64,000 nt of DNA from Pseudemcibacter aquimaris (GTDB taxonomy: Bacteria; Pseudomonadota; Alphaproteobacteria; Sphingomonadales; Emcibacteraceae): the NCBI RefSeq assembly GCF_028869115.1, contig NZ_CP079800.1, forward strand, positions 2,827,501-2,891,500, in the 5' to 3' direction. Under the pieces are notes generated by a model. It was not told the DNA's origin, did not search any database, and worked only from the letters and a program-made list of their open reading frames with translations. This document shows positions 9,751 through 18,867 of the stretch, piece after piece. The position numbers and the translations under genes are program-made. Positions within the stretch are counted from its first letter, which is position 1. Each line of letters begins with the position of its first letter.

Positions 9751-10484
9751 AACGCTTCAAACTTACCATAGAATTTGACGGCAGCGATTACCACGGCTGG
9801 CAATTACAAGAAAGTGCGCCAAGCATTCAGGGCGAGCTTGAAAAAGCAGCGCATAAATTATGCCAGCAAGAATGCCGTTTCCATGCGGCAGGACGTACAG
9901 ACGCAGGTGTTCACGCGACAGGCATGGTTGCCCATACAGATATCCCACGGGATATGAACGGGTACAAGCTGATGGAAGCATTAAATTATCATCTTAAAAA
10001 TGTACCAATTTCCATATTGGATGCGGAAGAAGTTGATGATGAATTCCACGCCCGTTTTTCAGCGAAGAAAAGATATTATCGCTATCATATCATCAATCGC
10101 CGCGCGAACCTGACCTTTCAAAAGGGGCTTGCTTGGCAGGTTCGGGATGAGCTTGATGTGGATGCCATGAATGATGCGGCACAAGTGCTTGTCGGCAAGC
10201 ATGACTTTACCACATTCCGCAGTGTGCAATGCCAGTCAAAATCACCCTTAAAAACATTAGAAAGTTTGTCGGTCAGTCGCGATGGTGAAAATATCTATAT
10301 TGATACATCTGCAATTTCCTACCTGCATCATCAAGTAAGGTCCATGGTCGGGTGCCTTTATTACGTTGGCAAAGGAAAATGGACCAGACAGGATTTAAAA
10401 GATGCACTTGAAGCTGCCGATAGATCAGCCCTTGGATATAATGCCCCGCCGGACGGGCTATATTTTATGAAGGTTGATTATTAA
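9747..10484 (+). CDS. truA: tRNA pseudouridine(38-40) synthase TruA
   Basis: 245 aa. Makes pseudouridine at positions 38-40 of the tRNA anticodon arm. The catalytic motif GRTDAGVHATG is present (Asp52), with the second-half YLHHQVRSMVG motif in place. It starts inside the end of fmt (ATGA overlap). Its 3' end overlaps the convergent membrane-protein gene by 20 bases, so the two transcripts are antisense at their tips. Confidence 0.97.
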   Translation: MKRFKLTIEFDGSDYHGWQLQESAPSIQGELEKAAHKLCQQECRFHAAGRTDAGVHATGMVAHTDIPRDMNGYKLMEALNYHLKNVPISILDAEEVDDEFHARFSAKKRYYRYHIINRRANLTFQKGLAWQVRDELDVDAMNDAAQVLVGKHDFTTFRSVQCQSKSPLKTLESLSVSRDGENIYIDTSAISYLHHQVRSMVGCLYYVGKGKWTRQDLKDALEAADRSALGYNAPPDGLYFMKVDY

Positions 10485-11115
10485 TCGTATCAACAACTGC
10501 ATTAAAATATTCCGGATTGAATATTTGATACAGAAGAACCATTGATACGGTTTCAAGAAGTTTCACAAACAATAAGACACCAATGGCAAAAACGCCGCCA
10601 ATCTGCAATGAGTTTTTAAGTGTGTACCAAACCACATAGAAGCCGAAATAAAAATTTAGCATAATTAGAAGCGCTGTACTTAATTCCCCACTGACAAGAC
10701 CGCTTGAAAGAATCATCGTCATAGAAACAAGAATTAAATAAATAAGCGCACTCATCCAGTTATAAGCAATAACCATTGACGAATAATTGGATGAAATATT
10801 CATCCATTTGGTGAAATAAATCATCACAAATGCTGTTAGTGGCAAGGTGGTAAAAAAGAAAATACCTTCCGCAAGAAACGGATGGGCTAGTTCTACGCCC
10901 TCTGCGATTTCCCGGGTTCCCCCTTGTAAATTAAAATACGTCCAAAGCGCATAGGCAGGAAGCATCACCGCTATCGCCCAGAAACTTTTCCAAAAACCAT
11001 CAGATGAAAGATCAAAATATTCCATGGCATTTGGCTTGGCTTGAACCAGTTTCCACGCCCCTTTAAGCGAGCTTTGAATATAAAGACCAAGTGGCATTTC
11101 GGTATTTTCCGACAT
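10465..11115 (-). CDS. Multi-pass membrane protein, YIP1-like
   Basis: 216 aa from the ATG at 11115. That ATG overlaps the stop codon of the upstream gene by one base (TAATG), which decides the start. About five hydrophobic segments follow a soluble 50-residue N-terminus (GAWKLVQAKPNAMEYFDLS). The arrangement resembles the YIP1-type domain, but no diagnostic motif proves it. It is translationally coupled to the HAD nucleotidase gene. Function is unknown. Confidence 0.7.
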   Translation of the reverse strand: MSENTEMPLGLYIQSSLKGAWKLVQAKPNAMEYFDLSSDGFWKSFWAIAVMLPAYALWTYFNLQGGTREIAEGVELAHPFLAEGIFFFTTLPLTAFVMIYFTKWMNISSNYSSMVIAYNWMSALIYLILVSMTMILSSGLVSGELSTALLIMLNFYFGFYVVWYTLKNSLQIGGVFAIGVLLFVKLLETVSMVLLYQIFNPEYFNAVVDTINNQPS

Positions 11116-11807
11116 TAAGCATTCCCATTCTTCGTGACATCTGTAAGCCATGTTGATAAATCCGGCGTTACATGGTCAATTCTTGTATATTCCTTACCCG
11201 TATCCGACCAGTGAACATCTGTTTTCACCCATACGGTCGACATACCAAGTTCCGCGGCAGGCTTAAGATTAATTGCGATATCTTCTACCATGATGGAATG
11301 TTCAGGATCGATTTGAAACTTATCCAGCATTTTATGATAACTCGTCTTATGCGGTTTTGGCAGGAATTCTGCGTCATGAATATCAAAAATATCCTTAAAA
11401 AATCCATCAAGTCCAATTTCAGATAACACATTCCCCGCATAATCAGCCGAAGCATTGGTGTAAATGTATTTTTCCCCCGGTAATTTTTCGAGCGCTTCGT
11501 TTAAGGCATGATCAATATCAAGAACGGAAAAATCAATATCATGGACATAATGCAGATAATCATGGGGTTCCACATCATGCAATGTCATCAAACCACGTAA
11601 TGTTGTTCCATGTTCCTGAAAAAATGATTTTTGCATTTTTTTGGCATCATCATAAGGGATATCAAATAAGTTCTGGATATACTCCCCCATTTTGCGGTCA
11701 ACCTGTGTGAAAAGGTTCGTGCCATGAGGGTAAAGCGTATTATCAAGATCGAATACCCAATACTTATGATCCATTAAATTTTTCACGGCAACATCATCTT
11801 TCATCAT
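11115..11807 (-). CDS. HAD-family pyrimidine 5'-nucleotidase
   Basis: About 230 aa. The HAD nucleophile motif WVFDLDNTLYP is followed by a cap and YTNASADYAGNVL (motif II); IMVEDIAINLKPAAELGMSTVWV supplies motif IV. This SDT1-like layout is typical of enzymes that dephosphorylate UMP/CMP-type nucleotides. The start at 11807 (or 11804) is preferred to an ATG at 11828 because of a GGA site upstream; not certain. It is divergent from the cyclase gene across about 115 bases that must hold both promoters. Confidence 0.85.
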   Translation of the reverse strand: MMKDDVAVKNLMDHKYWVFDLDNTLYPHGTNLFTQVDRKMGEYIQNLFDIPYDDAKKMQKSFFQEHGTTLRGLMTLHDVEPHDYLHYVHDIDFSVLDIDHALNEALEKLPGEKYIYTNASADYAGNVLSEIGLDGFFKDIFDIHDAEFLPKPHKTSYHKMLDKFQIDPEHSIMVEDIAINLKPAAELGMSTVWVKTDVHWSDTGKEYTRIDHVTPDLSTWLTDVTKNGNA

Positions 11808-11921
11808 AAATAGTCCACGAACGCACATTTCTTAAAGGAAATGTTAATACTAAGCCTATACAGTAAATGCCAAGGGAATTTTTTATAGTTTTAAGTAATC
11901 CGGCGACTGAAATTGGGCACA

Positions 11922-13658
11922 ATGGACAACAATATTGCACATATCTTGGGAAACACCAATGTTTCTGCGGAAAATGAGCCGCTAACATCAAATTTTAAAA
12001 ATATAAATTTCCAAAACAATCTCATCGAAAAATTAAATGGCCCGGCGATCCTAACGGACGAATCGTTGAATGTTATTCATAAAAATATTTATGCCGATAA
12101 TTTAATCTTCGCTTTCCAAAATAGAAATCCGATGATTCACGGGCTTGTCATTCGTGCACTGAATAATAAATGCCCTGAAGTTCAGAAATTATCATTAGAG
12201 GACGACACAGGCACTCGTCATTATGATCTTTTTGCTTTCCCTGTCACAACTGGCGAAGATAACAAATATAATGTTCTTTTATTTGGGCGTGACACTACAA
12301 CAGAACAGCAACTAACCAAAGCACTGGTTGATTCAAGACAAATGTTTAAAGATCTGGTGTCCTGTTCAACGGACTTCGCATGGGAAACTGATAATCAGGG
12401 CCGTTTTAAATATGTATCATCAAATGGTGTTCTTGGTTTTACGGCTTATGAATTAAACGAAAAGAAAGCATCTGACCTGATCGTCGGCGCTGGCGGTTTA
12501 AACCCGTTTGATACGCTGGATGTCATTTCGGACGTGGAAATCTGGATGCAGCGAAGTGACGGCGAACTCGCCTGCATTCAGGTATCGGCAACACCGGTTA
12601 TTGATAATCAATCCACATGGCAAGGCGCACGCGGCGTATGCCGTGATGTGACCGAAGCACGTGAACGCGAAGCAGCCCTAAGACGCATTCGCAAAAGCGA
12701 ACAGACATTAAAGAAAATTGTATCCGCCATGCGTGATGAAGTTGACCCGTCCCGGGTTCTTGAAACCACCGCAGCGGCGGCCTTTGATGGCATAACTGCA
12801 AATCATTGCTATATCGCCAGTATCGACCCAATTCACAAATCATACAATATGACCATGAAAGCAGAATTTGGGAAACTTGATGATGCTGAATTTGGTGATG
12901 CATTAATCAGTAAAACTTATGAAATCTGTGATGACTATTCCGATGAATTGCCACCATCTTATTTAGAAGAAGTGGTTAATGGCTATAAAGTTTTAATCGG
13001 CATCACCCGCCATCATAATAAAATTAATGGCGCCATATACATCGTACTGGATAAAAAGAAAAGATCATGGGGCAAGGGCGAAAAATCATTATTCATTGGC
13101 GTCGCGAGCCACCTTGGCATCGCATTAGAGCAAATCAAAAATTATGAAAAGCTTGAAAAATTATCCAACACCGATGAATTAACACAACTCTTTAACCGCC
13201 GCGCCTTTACAGAAAAGGTGAAAAAACGCCTTATCATTCAAAAACGTAATAAACACACATGCGCACTCATGTACATTGATCTTGATAATTTCAAGCAAGC
13301 AAATGACACATATGGTCATGCAGTAGGTGATGACGTGTTGGTCATGTTATCTGACATCATGAAACAAAACACCCGTACAGAAGATTTATGTTGTCGTATG
13401 GGTGGTGATGAATTCGCGATTTGGTTGGAAAATGTTGATGCTGAAAACGCAAACGCACAAGCCACAAGAATTTTAGAAAATGCCTTAAGTATGCGTGAAA
13501 TAGCACCAAATGATGAAAAACCGCTTTCCCTTTCTATTGGGATTACATTAAGTTTACCGGATCATGAGCATTCATTAGACGAGCTTATGGAAAAAGCGGA
13601 CAATGCCCTATATGATGTCAAAAAGAACGGTAAATCGGGCATACTGTTAAATCGTTAA
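11922..13658 (+). CDS. Diguanylate cyclase with PAS and GAF sensor domains
   Basis: 578 aa, no membrane segment, so a cytosolic sensor. A variable PAS-like N-terminus comes first, then PAS about residues 140-245 (FAWETDNQGRFKYVS; CRDVTEARERE), a GAF-like region about 265-405, and a GGDEF domain to the end. The catalytic GGDEF is intact and an RxxD inhibitory I-site (RTED) sits exactly five residues before it, so c-di-GMP feedback control is expected. The ATG at 11922 is chosen over an upstream TTG at 11913. It is followed 50 bases later by the DUF2336 gene, probably one operon. Confidence 0.92.
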   Translation: MDNNIAHILGNTNVSAENEPLTSNFKNINFQNNLIEKLNGPAILTDESLNVIHKNIYADNLIFAFQNRNPMIHGLVIRALNNKCPEVQKLSLEDDTGTRHYDLFAFPVTTGEDNKYNVLLFGRDTTTEQQLTKALVDSRQMFKDLVSCSTDFAWETDNQGRFKYVSSNGVLGFTAYELNEKKASDLIVGAGGLNPFDTLDVISDVEIWMQRSDGELACIQVSATPVIDNQSTWQGARGVCRDVTEAREREAALRRIRKSEQTLKKIVSAMRDEVDPSRVLETTAAAAFDGITANHCYIASIDPIHKSYNMTMKAEFGKLDDAEFGDALISKTYEICDDYSDELPPSYLEEVVNGYKVLIGITRHHNKINGAIYIVLDKKKRSWGKGEKSLFIGVASHLGIALEQIKNYEKLEKLSNTDELTQLFNRRAFTEKVKKRLIIQKRNKHTCALMYIDLDNFKQANDTYGHAVGDDVLVMLSDIMKQNTRTEDLCCRMGGDEFAIWLENVDAENANAQATRILENALSMREIAPNDEKPLSLSIGITLSLPDHEHSLDELMEKADNALYDVKKNGKSGILLNR

Positions 13659-13708
13659 AAGTTATACTAATATATATTTCTTGAAAAATGATGGGTGGAT
13701 AATCAGGA

Positions 13709-14968
13709 ATGGTATTCAATTTATTCAAAAAAAATAAAAACAAGCGTGCGAAAGAGCTTGAAACTTATGAACAAGCACGCGATGCACTGGAAACAAAACA
13801 GTCCGGTGACAAAATGATACTGGCTGAACAGGAAACGACCCCACCTGAAGTTCTTTATTATCTGGCAGAAGATCCATCAACAGACATCCGTGTAAAAGTG
13901 GCCGGCAATGCCAACACACCTATTCAAGCAGATAAAATTCTCGCCAAAGATGAAAACGAAGATGTAAAGCACGAACTGACACGTAAAATCGCAAGACTTT
14001 TCCCGGATATATCCGACGACGGAAAATCGGAAATTACCGAAAAAGCGCTTGAGATGATTGAAATACTCGCCAATGATCAATTACCGTCTGTGCGCCGTAT
14101 TTTGTCAGAAGAATTAAGATCATCAAACAGCATCCCAAAACACATTGCGTTAAAATTAGCCAAAGATGAAGTACCCGAAGTTTGCTCACCAATCCTAGAG
14201 TACTCGCCCCTATTAAATGATGCAGACCTTAAAGAAATTATCGCAGCTACAACCCTTTCTGGCGCGCTTGAGGCAATCGCAAAAAGAAACGTATTAAGTG
14301 GTGACGTCTGTGATGCAATCGCACAAACCCTTGAAATTCCGGCAGTAACCAGCATGCTTGCGAACCAGAATGCGCAAGTCCGTGAAGACACGCTTGATAA
14401 CATTATCGCCGAAGCACAAAGCCAAAATATAACACAGTGGCATGAGCCGCTCGCCAAACGCCCTAACCTTTCAATGCGTGCTATGAAACGTATCGCGGGT
14501 TTTGTCGCATCGTCACTTGTCGATATGATGATTACTGATAACCACTTGGATGATAGTCAGGGCAAAGAGCTACTTACCCGTGTGCGTGAACGCATCAGCG
14601 ATGAAAAACCGGAAAGCGATGATCAAAGATCACTCGCCGAACAAGCGGCCGATCTTTATGACCGTGGTGTCATTGATGACGAATTTATCCAAAACGCCAT
14701 CAAAAATAAACAACGCGAACTTGTTATTCAGGCATTGATTTTAATGTCAGGACTGCCTGAACCGTCCGTCAGACAAATTTTAAATAAGAAAAAAGGCAAT
14801 CTGGTTGTTGCGCTTGCCTGGAAATCAGAGCTTAGCATGCGAACGGCATTGCAAATGCAAAGCGACCTCGCCCATGTTCCACCAGCGGAATTTGTTAATG
14901 CCAAAAATGGTGTTGATTTCCCATTTTCCGATCAGCAGTTAGAATATGATATTGCACTATATGAATAA
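13709..14968 (+). CDS. DUF2336 alpha-helical repeat protein
   Basis: 419 aa, soluble, all-helical. It has HEAT-like repeats starting at about residue 40: ILAEQETTPPEVLYYLAED, then IRVKVAGNANTP, and again VRRILSEELRSSNSIPKHIA and VREDTLDNIIAEA. This is the DUF2336 pattern seen widely in Alphaproteobacteria. No enzymatic motif is visible. A Lys/Arg-rich start (LFKKNKNKRAKELE) could bind membrane or nucleic acid. It lies directly after the c-di-GMP cyclase, which suggests a signalling partner. A related N-terminal region occurs in the kinase at 54431-56533. Confidence 0.82.
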   Translation: MVFNLFKKNKNKRAKELETYEQARDALETKQSGDKMILAEQETTPPEVLYYLAEDPSTDIRVKVAGNANTPIQADKILAKDENEDVKHELTRKIARLFPDISDDGKSEITEKALEMIEILANDQLPSVRRILSEELRSSNSIPKHIALKLAKDEVPEVCSPILEYSPLLNDADLKEIIAATTLSGALEAIAKRNVLSGDVCDAIAQTLEIPAVTSMLANQNAQVREDTLDNIIAEAQSQNITQWHEPLAKRPNLSMRAMKRIAGFVASSLVDMMITDNHLDDSQGKELLTRVRERISDEKPESDDQRSLAEQAADLYDRGVIDDEFIQNAIKNKQRELVIQALILMSGLPEPSVRQILNKKKGNLVVALAWKSELSMRTALQMQSDLAHVPPAEFVNAKNGVDFPFSDQQLEYDIALYE

Positions 14969-14983
14969 CCACGATCTGTTATC

Positions 14984-15892
14984 ATGAGCTTGAAACTAGA
15001 AATTATCCATCTTCAGATGATCAAGGAAATTGCCGACGCCGGAACGATCACAAAAGCGGCGGAAACACTCTGTATTACCCAATCGGCCTTAAGCCGTCGC
15101 ATCAGCGAAGCAGAACGCAGATTAAACATCACCCTATTTGAAAAGAAAAATAAAAAACTTTACCTGACCACAGCGGGACAAAGACTTCTGTTTTCTGCGG
15201 ATAAAATCTTAAAAGAATTATCAATTGCAGAAAATGATTTAAACGCGCGTTTTCAAATCGATAAAGAACTGGTGACAATCGGCATGGAACCATACAGTTG
15301 CCATGACTGGCTTGCTGGGACACTGGATAGAACCAATATACGTAATTCAGCCGATAAAATTGATATTCGATTAAATGTTACACTTGATCCAATTGCATCA
15401 TTAAAAGAAGGGGACATTGACCTCGCCATCCTACCAAAACCTGAACAGGATGATGACCTTAACATGACACCGTTATTTACCGACAAGCTCGTCGCCGTTT
15501 TACCGCGTGATCATGTGCTTAACAGCAATGAACAATTAAGCACACAGGATTTTGCCGATGAAACCTACATTGCCCATAACGCGGGCCTTGAAATCAGTAG
15601 CGAGTATGACCGTTTCTTCAATGATCAATCATTAAATCCAAAAAAGACAATTCATATTGGCATGGTTGATGCCGTGATTAGTCTGGTATCCCAAAATTAC
15701 GGGTTTACCATTCTCTCGGAACGCACCGTAAAACCGTATTTGATCAATAATGCCATAATAGCCATCCCCTTAACCGGCACGGGCACAAGGCTTGAATGGT
15801 ACGCCGTATCCAAAGCTGGCAACGAACAAGTTAAATCAATGCAACTTGAACGCATTATTCGTGAAGTCAGCGCGGATAATACAGGCGCCTAA
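14984..15892 (+). CDS. LysR-family transcriptional regulator
   Basis: 302 aa. N-terminal winged HTH (TITKAAETLCITQSALSRRI, residues about 19-38) with the usual following FEKKNKKLYLTTAGQRLL, then a periplasmic-binding-like effector domain. It starts 15 bases after the DUF2336 gene but belongs by context to the following agmatinase-transporter pair, with operator-like dyads in the gap between. It is co-directional with its likely targets, not divergent as most LysR regulators are. The inducer may be agmatine or a related guanidino compound (inference). Confidence 0.88.
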   Translation: MSLKLEIIHLQMIKEIADAGTITKAAETLCITQSALSRRISEAERRLNITLFEKKNKKLYLTTAGQRLLFSADKILKELSIAENDLNARFQIDKELVTIGMEPYSCHDWLAGTLDRTNIRNSADKIDIRLNVTLDPIASLKEGDIDLAILPKPEQDDDLNMTPLFTDKLVAVLPRDHVLNSNEQLSTQDFADETYIAHNAGLEISSEYDRFFNDQSLNPKKTIHIGMVDAVISLVSQNYGFTILSERTVKPYLINNAIIAIPLTGTGTRLEWYAVSKAGNEQVKSMQLERIIREVSADNTGA

Positions 15893-15900
15893 TCCATCCT

Positions 15901-15999
15901 TTATGAAAAAAATTCATAAACCGTAACTTTTTCATGCAATTAATGCACTACGCATCCTGACATCATGTGTGTTAGCCATAATCATACGATAGCAACACA
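15901..15999 (+). promoter_or_regulatory. Operator-like dyads in the lysR-speB gap
   Basis: Three inverted repeats lie between lysR and the agmatinase gene. 15901-15919 is perfect: TTATGAA, five A, TTCATAA; its inner part is a T-N11-A LysR box. 15935-15947 TGCAATTAATGCA is a second T-N11-A site with TGCA arms. TGTGTT 15968-15973 and AACACA 15994-15999 form a wider, imperfect dyad in the 5' leader. The first two are plausible LysR sites controlling the agmatinase gene; the third could be an RNA hairpin. Confidence 0.5.
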
Positions 16000-16021
16000 T
16001 AATGACAAAAAGGATGAACCA

Positions 16022-16948
16022 ATGGGACCAAACAAAGAGTTATTAGAAGATTGGTGGGACGATGCCTGTTCCGGACAGATCAGCTTTATGCGTTTCCCGC
16101 ATTCAAAAGATGTGAAAAATGCCGATATTGCGATACTTGGTGTGCCATATGACCTTGGAACGACCAACCGCCCCGGCGCAAGATTTGGCCCACGTGCCAT
16201 GCGTGAACAATCAACACTGACCGGCGAATTTGAATTTGGTCTATGGCCATGGGAATATCATATCGCTGAACATCACACTGTGATTGATTATGGTGATATT
16301 TGTGATTTTGCCGGTTATCCGGAACGCATGGTTGCCCAACTTGAAAAAGCAACAGATGAGATCATCACAAATGATGCCGCTTGTTTTGCCATGGGTGGTG
16401 ATCATTTTATTTCGCTGCCGCTTCTTCGTTCACATGTTAAAAAGCATGGACCGCTTGCGCTTATTCATTTTGATGCGCATACGGACACGTGGGTTGATGA
16501 AAACTATCATCACGGCACCATGTTCTATCACGCGATTAAAGAAGGATTGATCGACACGGAACATTCCATCCAAATTGGTATTAGAACGCCGAATTCAGAA
16601 ACGCACGGCATTGAAATTATTTTCGCAACTGAACTTGATGAAATGCGCCCTGCTGAGGTCGCTGAACAAATCAGAAAACGTGTTGGCGACAATAAAGCAT
16701 ATCTGACATTTGATATTGATTTTCTTGATCCTGCTTATGCACCGGGTACAGGGACACCGGTTTCCGGCGGACCGACCGTCATGGCCGGGCGTAAAATCCT
16801 TAAAGGATTAAGAGGAATGAACATTGTTGGTGCTGATCTGGTGGAAATTGCCCCTGCTTATGACCCGATAGGCAATATCACTGCCGTTGCTGGCGCAACC
16901 CTTGGCGGCGATATTTTATATCTTCTGTCAGAGGCACTACGCAGATAA
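16022..16948 (+). CDS. speB: Agmatinase / ureohydrolase
   Basis: 308 aa. Hydrolyses agmatine to putrescine and urea. Binuclear manganese site residues are all visible: GGDHF, HFDAHTD and FDIDFLDPAYAPGTGTP. The ATG at 16022 follows an AAAAGGA site and fits the family N-terminus; an ATG at 15965 would add 19 residues through the dyad-rich leader. It lies between a LysR regulator and a YjiH-like membrane protein. Related arginase-family enzymes (guanidinobutyrase, guanidinopropionase) share these motifs, so the substrate is likely but not proven. Confidence 0.85.
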   Translation: MGPNKELLEDWWDDACSGQISFMRFPHSKDVKNADIAILGVPYDLGTTNRPGARFGPRAMREQSTLTGEFEFGLWPWEYHIAEHHTVIDYGDICDFAGYPERMVAQLEKATDEIITNDAACFAMGGDHFISLPLLRSHVKKHGPLALIHFDAHTDTWVDENYHHGTMFYHAIKEGLIDTEHSIQIGIRTPNSETHGIEIIFATELDEMRPAEVAEQIRKRVGDNKAYLTFDIDFLDPAYAPGTGTPVSGGPTVMAGRKILKGLRGMNIVGADLVEIAPAYDPIGNITAVAGATLGGDILYLLSEALRR

Positions 16949-16978
16949 CCATAAATCAAGCATCAGGATAAAGCCCCT

Positions 16979-18349
16979 ATGAGCGACCAAGCATCAAACC
17001 CCAACACCATAGTGAGCGACAGGAAACGTTTCTTGCGTTTCTTTATTCCGTCGGTTTTGGGATTGATGCTTTTCTTGATGCCTGTTACCAGAAACGGTGA
17101 ATTAACCGTTATGTTGGGGCTTTATGTTGATTGGATGATCTTGAATTACAACGACCTGTTGATGAGGATCGTTGTTTGGATCACCGTTTTTTCCGCGATC
17201 CTGGGTGGTTATTGTCTAATATTCAAACCCAAATGGAAAGAAAACCGGCCGCTTTTATACGCCATGGCCGAAACAACACCCATCTGGTTTTTATTACGTG
17301 CGGCAGGCGCATCAATTGGCATAATGGTGTTATTTGAAATTGGCCCTGAAATTTTAAGATTAGAAGACACCGGCTTTGTCATGTTCAATGATATCGGCAT
17401 TGGTTTCTTTCTGATTGTTATTCCGGGTTGTTTTTTAATGCCATTGCTGACCGAATATGGGGCCATGGATTTCATTGGTGTGATGGCAGCCCCGTTATTT
17501 AAAAGGGCATTTAACCTGCCCGGTCGTTCTGCTGTTGATGCCATATCATCATTTGTATCGTCATCACTGGTTGGTATCATGTTAACGTCACAACAATACC
17601 AACGTAACCGTTATACGGGACGTGAGGCCGTGGCAATTGTGACAAACTTTTCTGTTGTTTCTGTTCCATTCGCACTGGTAATTGCCACCGTCAGTGGCAT
17701 TGGTGATGTGTTCTTTTTATGGTATTTTGCGTCCATGATTGCTTGCGTTGCCTGCGCCATTATCACTGTACGTATACCACCAATTTCAAGAATACCGGAT
17801 ATTTATAAAGATGGCACAGTAAGCAATAACAACGAAGACACGAACCAACATCAAAACATCATCCTGCGCGGCGTTGATATTGCCATGAAAACAGCGGACA
17901 ATGCCCCGCCGGTTAAAAGATCAGCGAAACTGGCGACCCATATGTCAATGGAACAGTTATTCGCCGTTCTTGGCCCAAGTTTGGCGCTAGGCACCATGAC
18001 AACCATACTTGCCTTTCATTCGCCAGTCGGTGAATTAATCGGCACGCCGATATCTTGGATAATTTCATTATTCAATGTTGAAAACGCGAAATATATCGCG
18101 CCAGGATTTGTATTTGGATTTCTTGATCAATTCATTCCTGCTGTTATCGCCAGCAACATCGAAGGGGACGTCATGCGTTTCGTGCTTGCCGGTCTTTCCA
18201 TGTGTCAGATTATTTTTATGTCTGAAACGGGCGTGATAATCCTACGTTGTGGATTGCCGATTAAATTTTCACAACTATTGCAAATTTTCATCATCCGTAC
18301 TTTGATCGTGATACCGATATTACTCATCTTTGCACTGATAATCTTTTAA
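16979..18349 (+). CDS. YjiH-family membrane protein with nucleoside-recognition (Gate) domain
   Basis: 456 aa with about ten membrane segments. It has the FIPSVLGLMLFLMPV start and the two Gate-type halves (VDAISSFVSSSLVGIMLTSQQY and the later FGFLDQFIPAVIASN), typical of the YjiH group. A soluble loop lies at about 275-320. It begins 30 bases after the agmatinase gene. By position it is a candidate carrier for agmatine, putrescine or the substrate of that enzyme, which is inference. Confidence 0.82.
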   Translation: MSDQASNPNTIVSDRKRFLRFFIPSVLGLMLFLMPVTRNGELTVMLGLYVDWMILNYNDLLMRIVVWITVFSAILGGYCLIFKPKWKENRPLLYAMAETTPIWFLLRAAGASIGIMVLFEIGPEILRLEDTGFVMFNDIGIGFFLIVIPGCFLMPLLTEYGAMDFIGVMAAPLFKRAFNLPGRSAVDAISSFVSSSLVGIMLTSQQYQRNRYTGREAVAIVTNFSVVSVPFALVIATVSGIGDVFFLWYFASMIACVACAIITVRIPPISRIPDIYKDGTVSNNNEDTNQHQNIILRGVDIAMKTADNAPPVKRSAKLATHMSMEQLFAVLGPSLALGTMTTILAFHSPVGELIGTPISWIISLFNVENAKYIAPGFVFGFLDQFIPAVIASNIEGDVMRFVLAGLSMCQIIFMSETGVIILRCGLPIKFSQLLQIFIIRTLIVIPILLIFALIIF

Positions 18350-18390
18350 TTCTTACGAAACATAATTTTGATCACCCAAAAAATACTTTA

Positions 18391-18410
18391 TTGTAACAAT
18401 ATAACATTTT
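18391..18410 (+). promoter_or_regulatory. Zur-like box upstream of the His/Cys protein operon
   Basis: The core GTAACAATATAAC (18393-18405) is partly palindromic. Against the gammaproteobacterial Zur consensus as I remember it (core GTTATAATATAAC), the 20-base stretch matches at 16 of 20 positions. It lies 41 bases before a gene for a small His/Cys-rich protein, where a zinc-responsive repressor site would make sense. The sequence is AT-rich, so a chance match is possible, and no zur gene is in the window. Confidence 0.45.
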
Positions 18411-18451
18411 AAGGTTACCGCACTACAAGGAAGTAATGATTCGAGGGATCA

Positions 18452-18733
18452 ATGGTTCGTACCCATAGGTTTAAAATATTTAGCCTAATGTTAGCGCTGC
18501 TATTTGCATTTATGCAAATTCAATTTGCCGCGCATGACAGCGAACATCATTATGACAATTCCGATTGCCAAATTTGTCAAATATATGCTCACAACTCATT
18601 GGCTGATCTGCCCGAAAGTCAAATGATTTCCTTTATTGGGAATATTGATTTCCAATCATTCTTCCTTGTCACTCTTTTTTTAATATCGCTTTTCCACACT
18701 AACAACACGACCAGAGCCCCTCCCGTTTCTTAA
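18452..18733 (+). CDS. Small His/Cys-rich membrane-anchored protein (DUF2946-like)
   Basis: 93 aa. A signal-anchor (FSLMLALLFAFMQIQFA) is followed by a metal-ligand-like cluster AHDSEHHYDNSDCQICQIYAH, then a second hydrophobic stretch and the short tail TTRAPPVS. The H-x3-HH plus C-x2-C arrangement and RAPP tail recall DUF2946-type small proteins, which often stand in front of metal-related TonB receptors. No receptor follows here. GAGGGA precedes the ATG. It is the first gene after the Zur-like box. Confidence 0.65.
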   Translation: MVRTHRFKIFSLMLALLFAFMQIQFAAHDSEHHYDNSDCQICQIYAHNSLADLPESQMISFIGNIDFQSFFLVTLFLISLFHTNNTTRAPPVS

Positions 18734-18816
18734 ACATTCTCGTAATTTGATCAATCGCCTGAATGAACAAAAAAATTCAGCGAAATCATATTTTTTGAAC
18801 AGTTAAGGAACGACAA

Positions 18817-18867
18817 ATGAATATCAGTTTATTCATAACAATTTCGGGCATGGCATTACATGATTAA
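18817..18867 (+). CDS. Possible 16-residue leader peptide before the DUF418 gene
   Basis: AAGGA at 18805-18809 precedes an ATG at 18817 that opens a 16-codon frame (MNISLFITISGMALHD). Its TAA overlaps the DUF418 start by 8 bases. The DUF418 ATG at 18860 has no good ribosome site of its own, so this reading frame could feed ribosomes to it by coupling. It may also be the remnant of a longer gene. Confidence 0.4.
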   Translation: MNISLFITISGMALHD

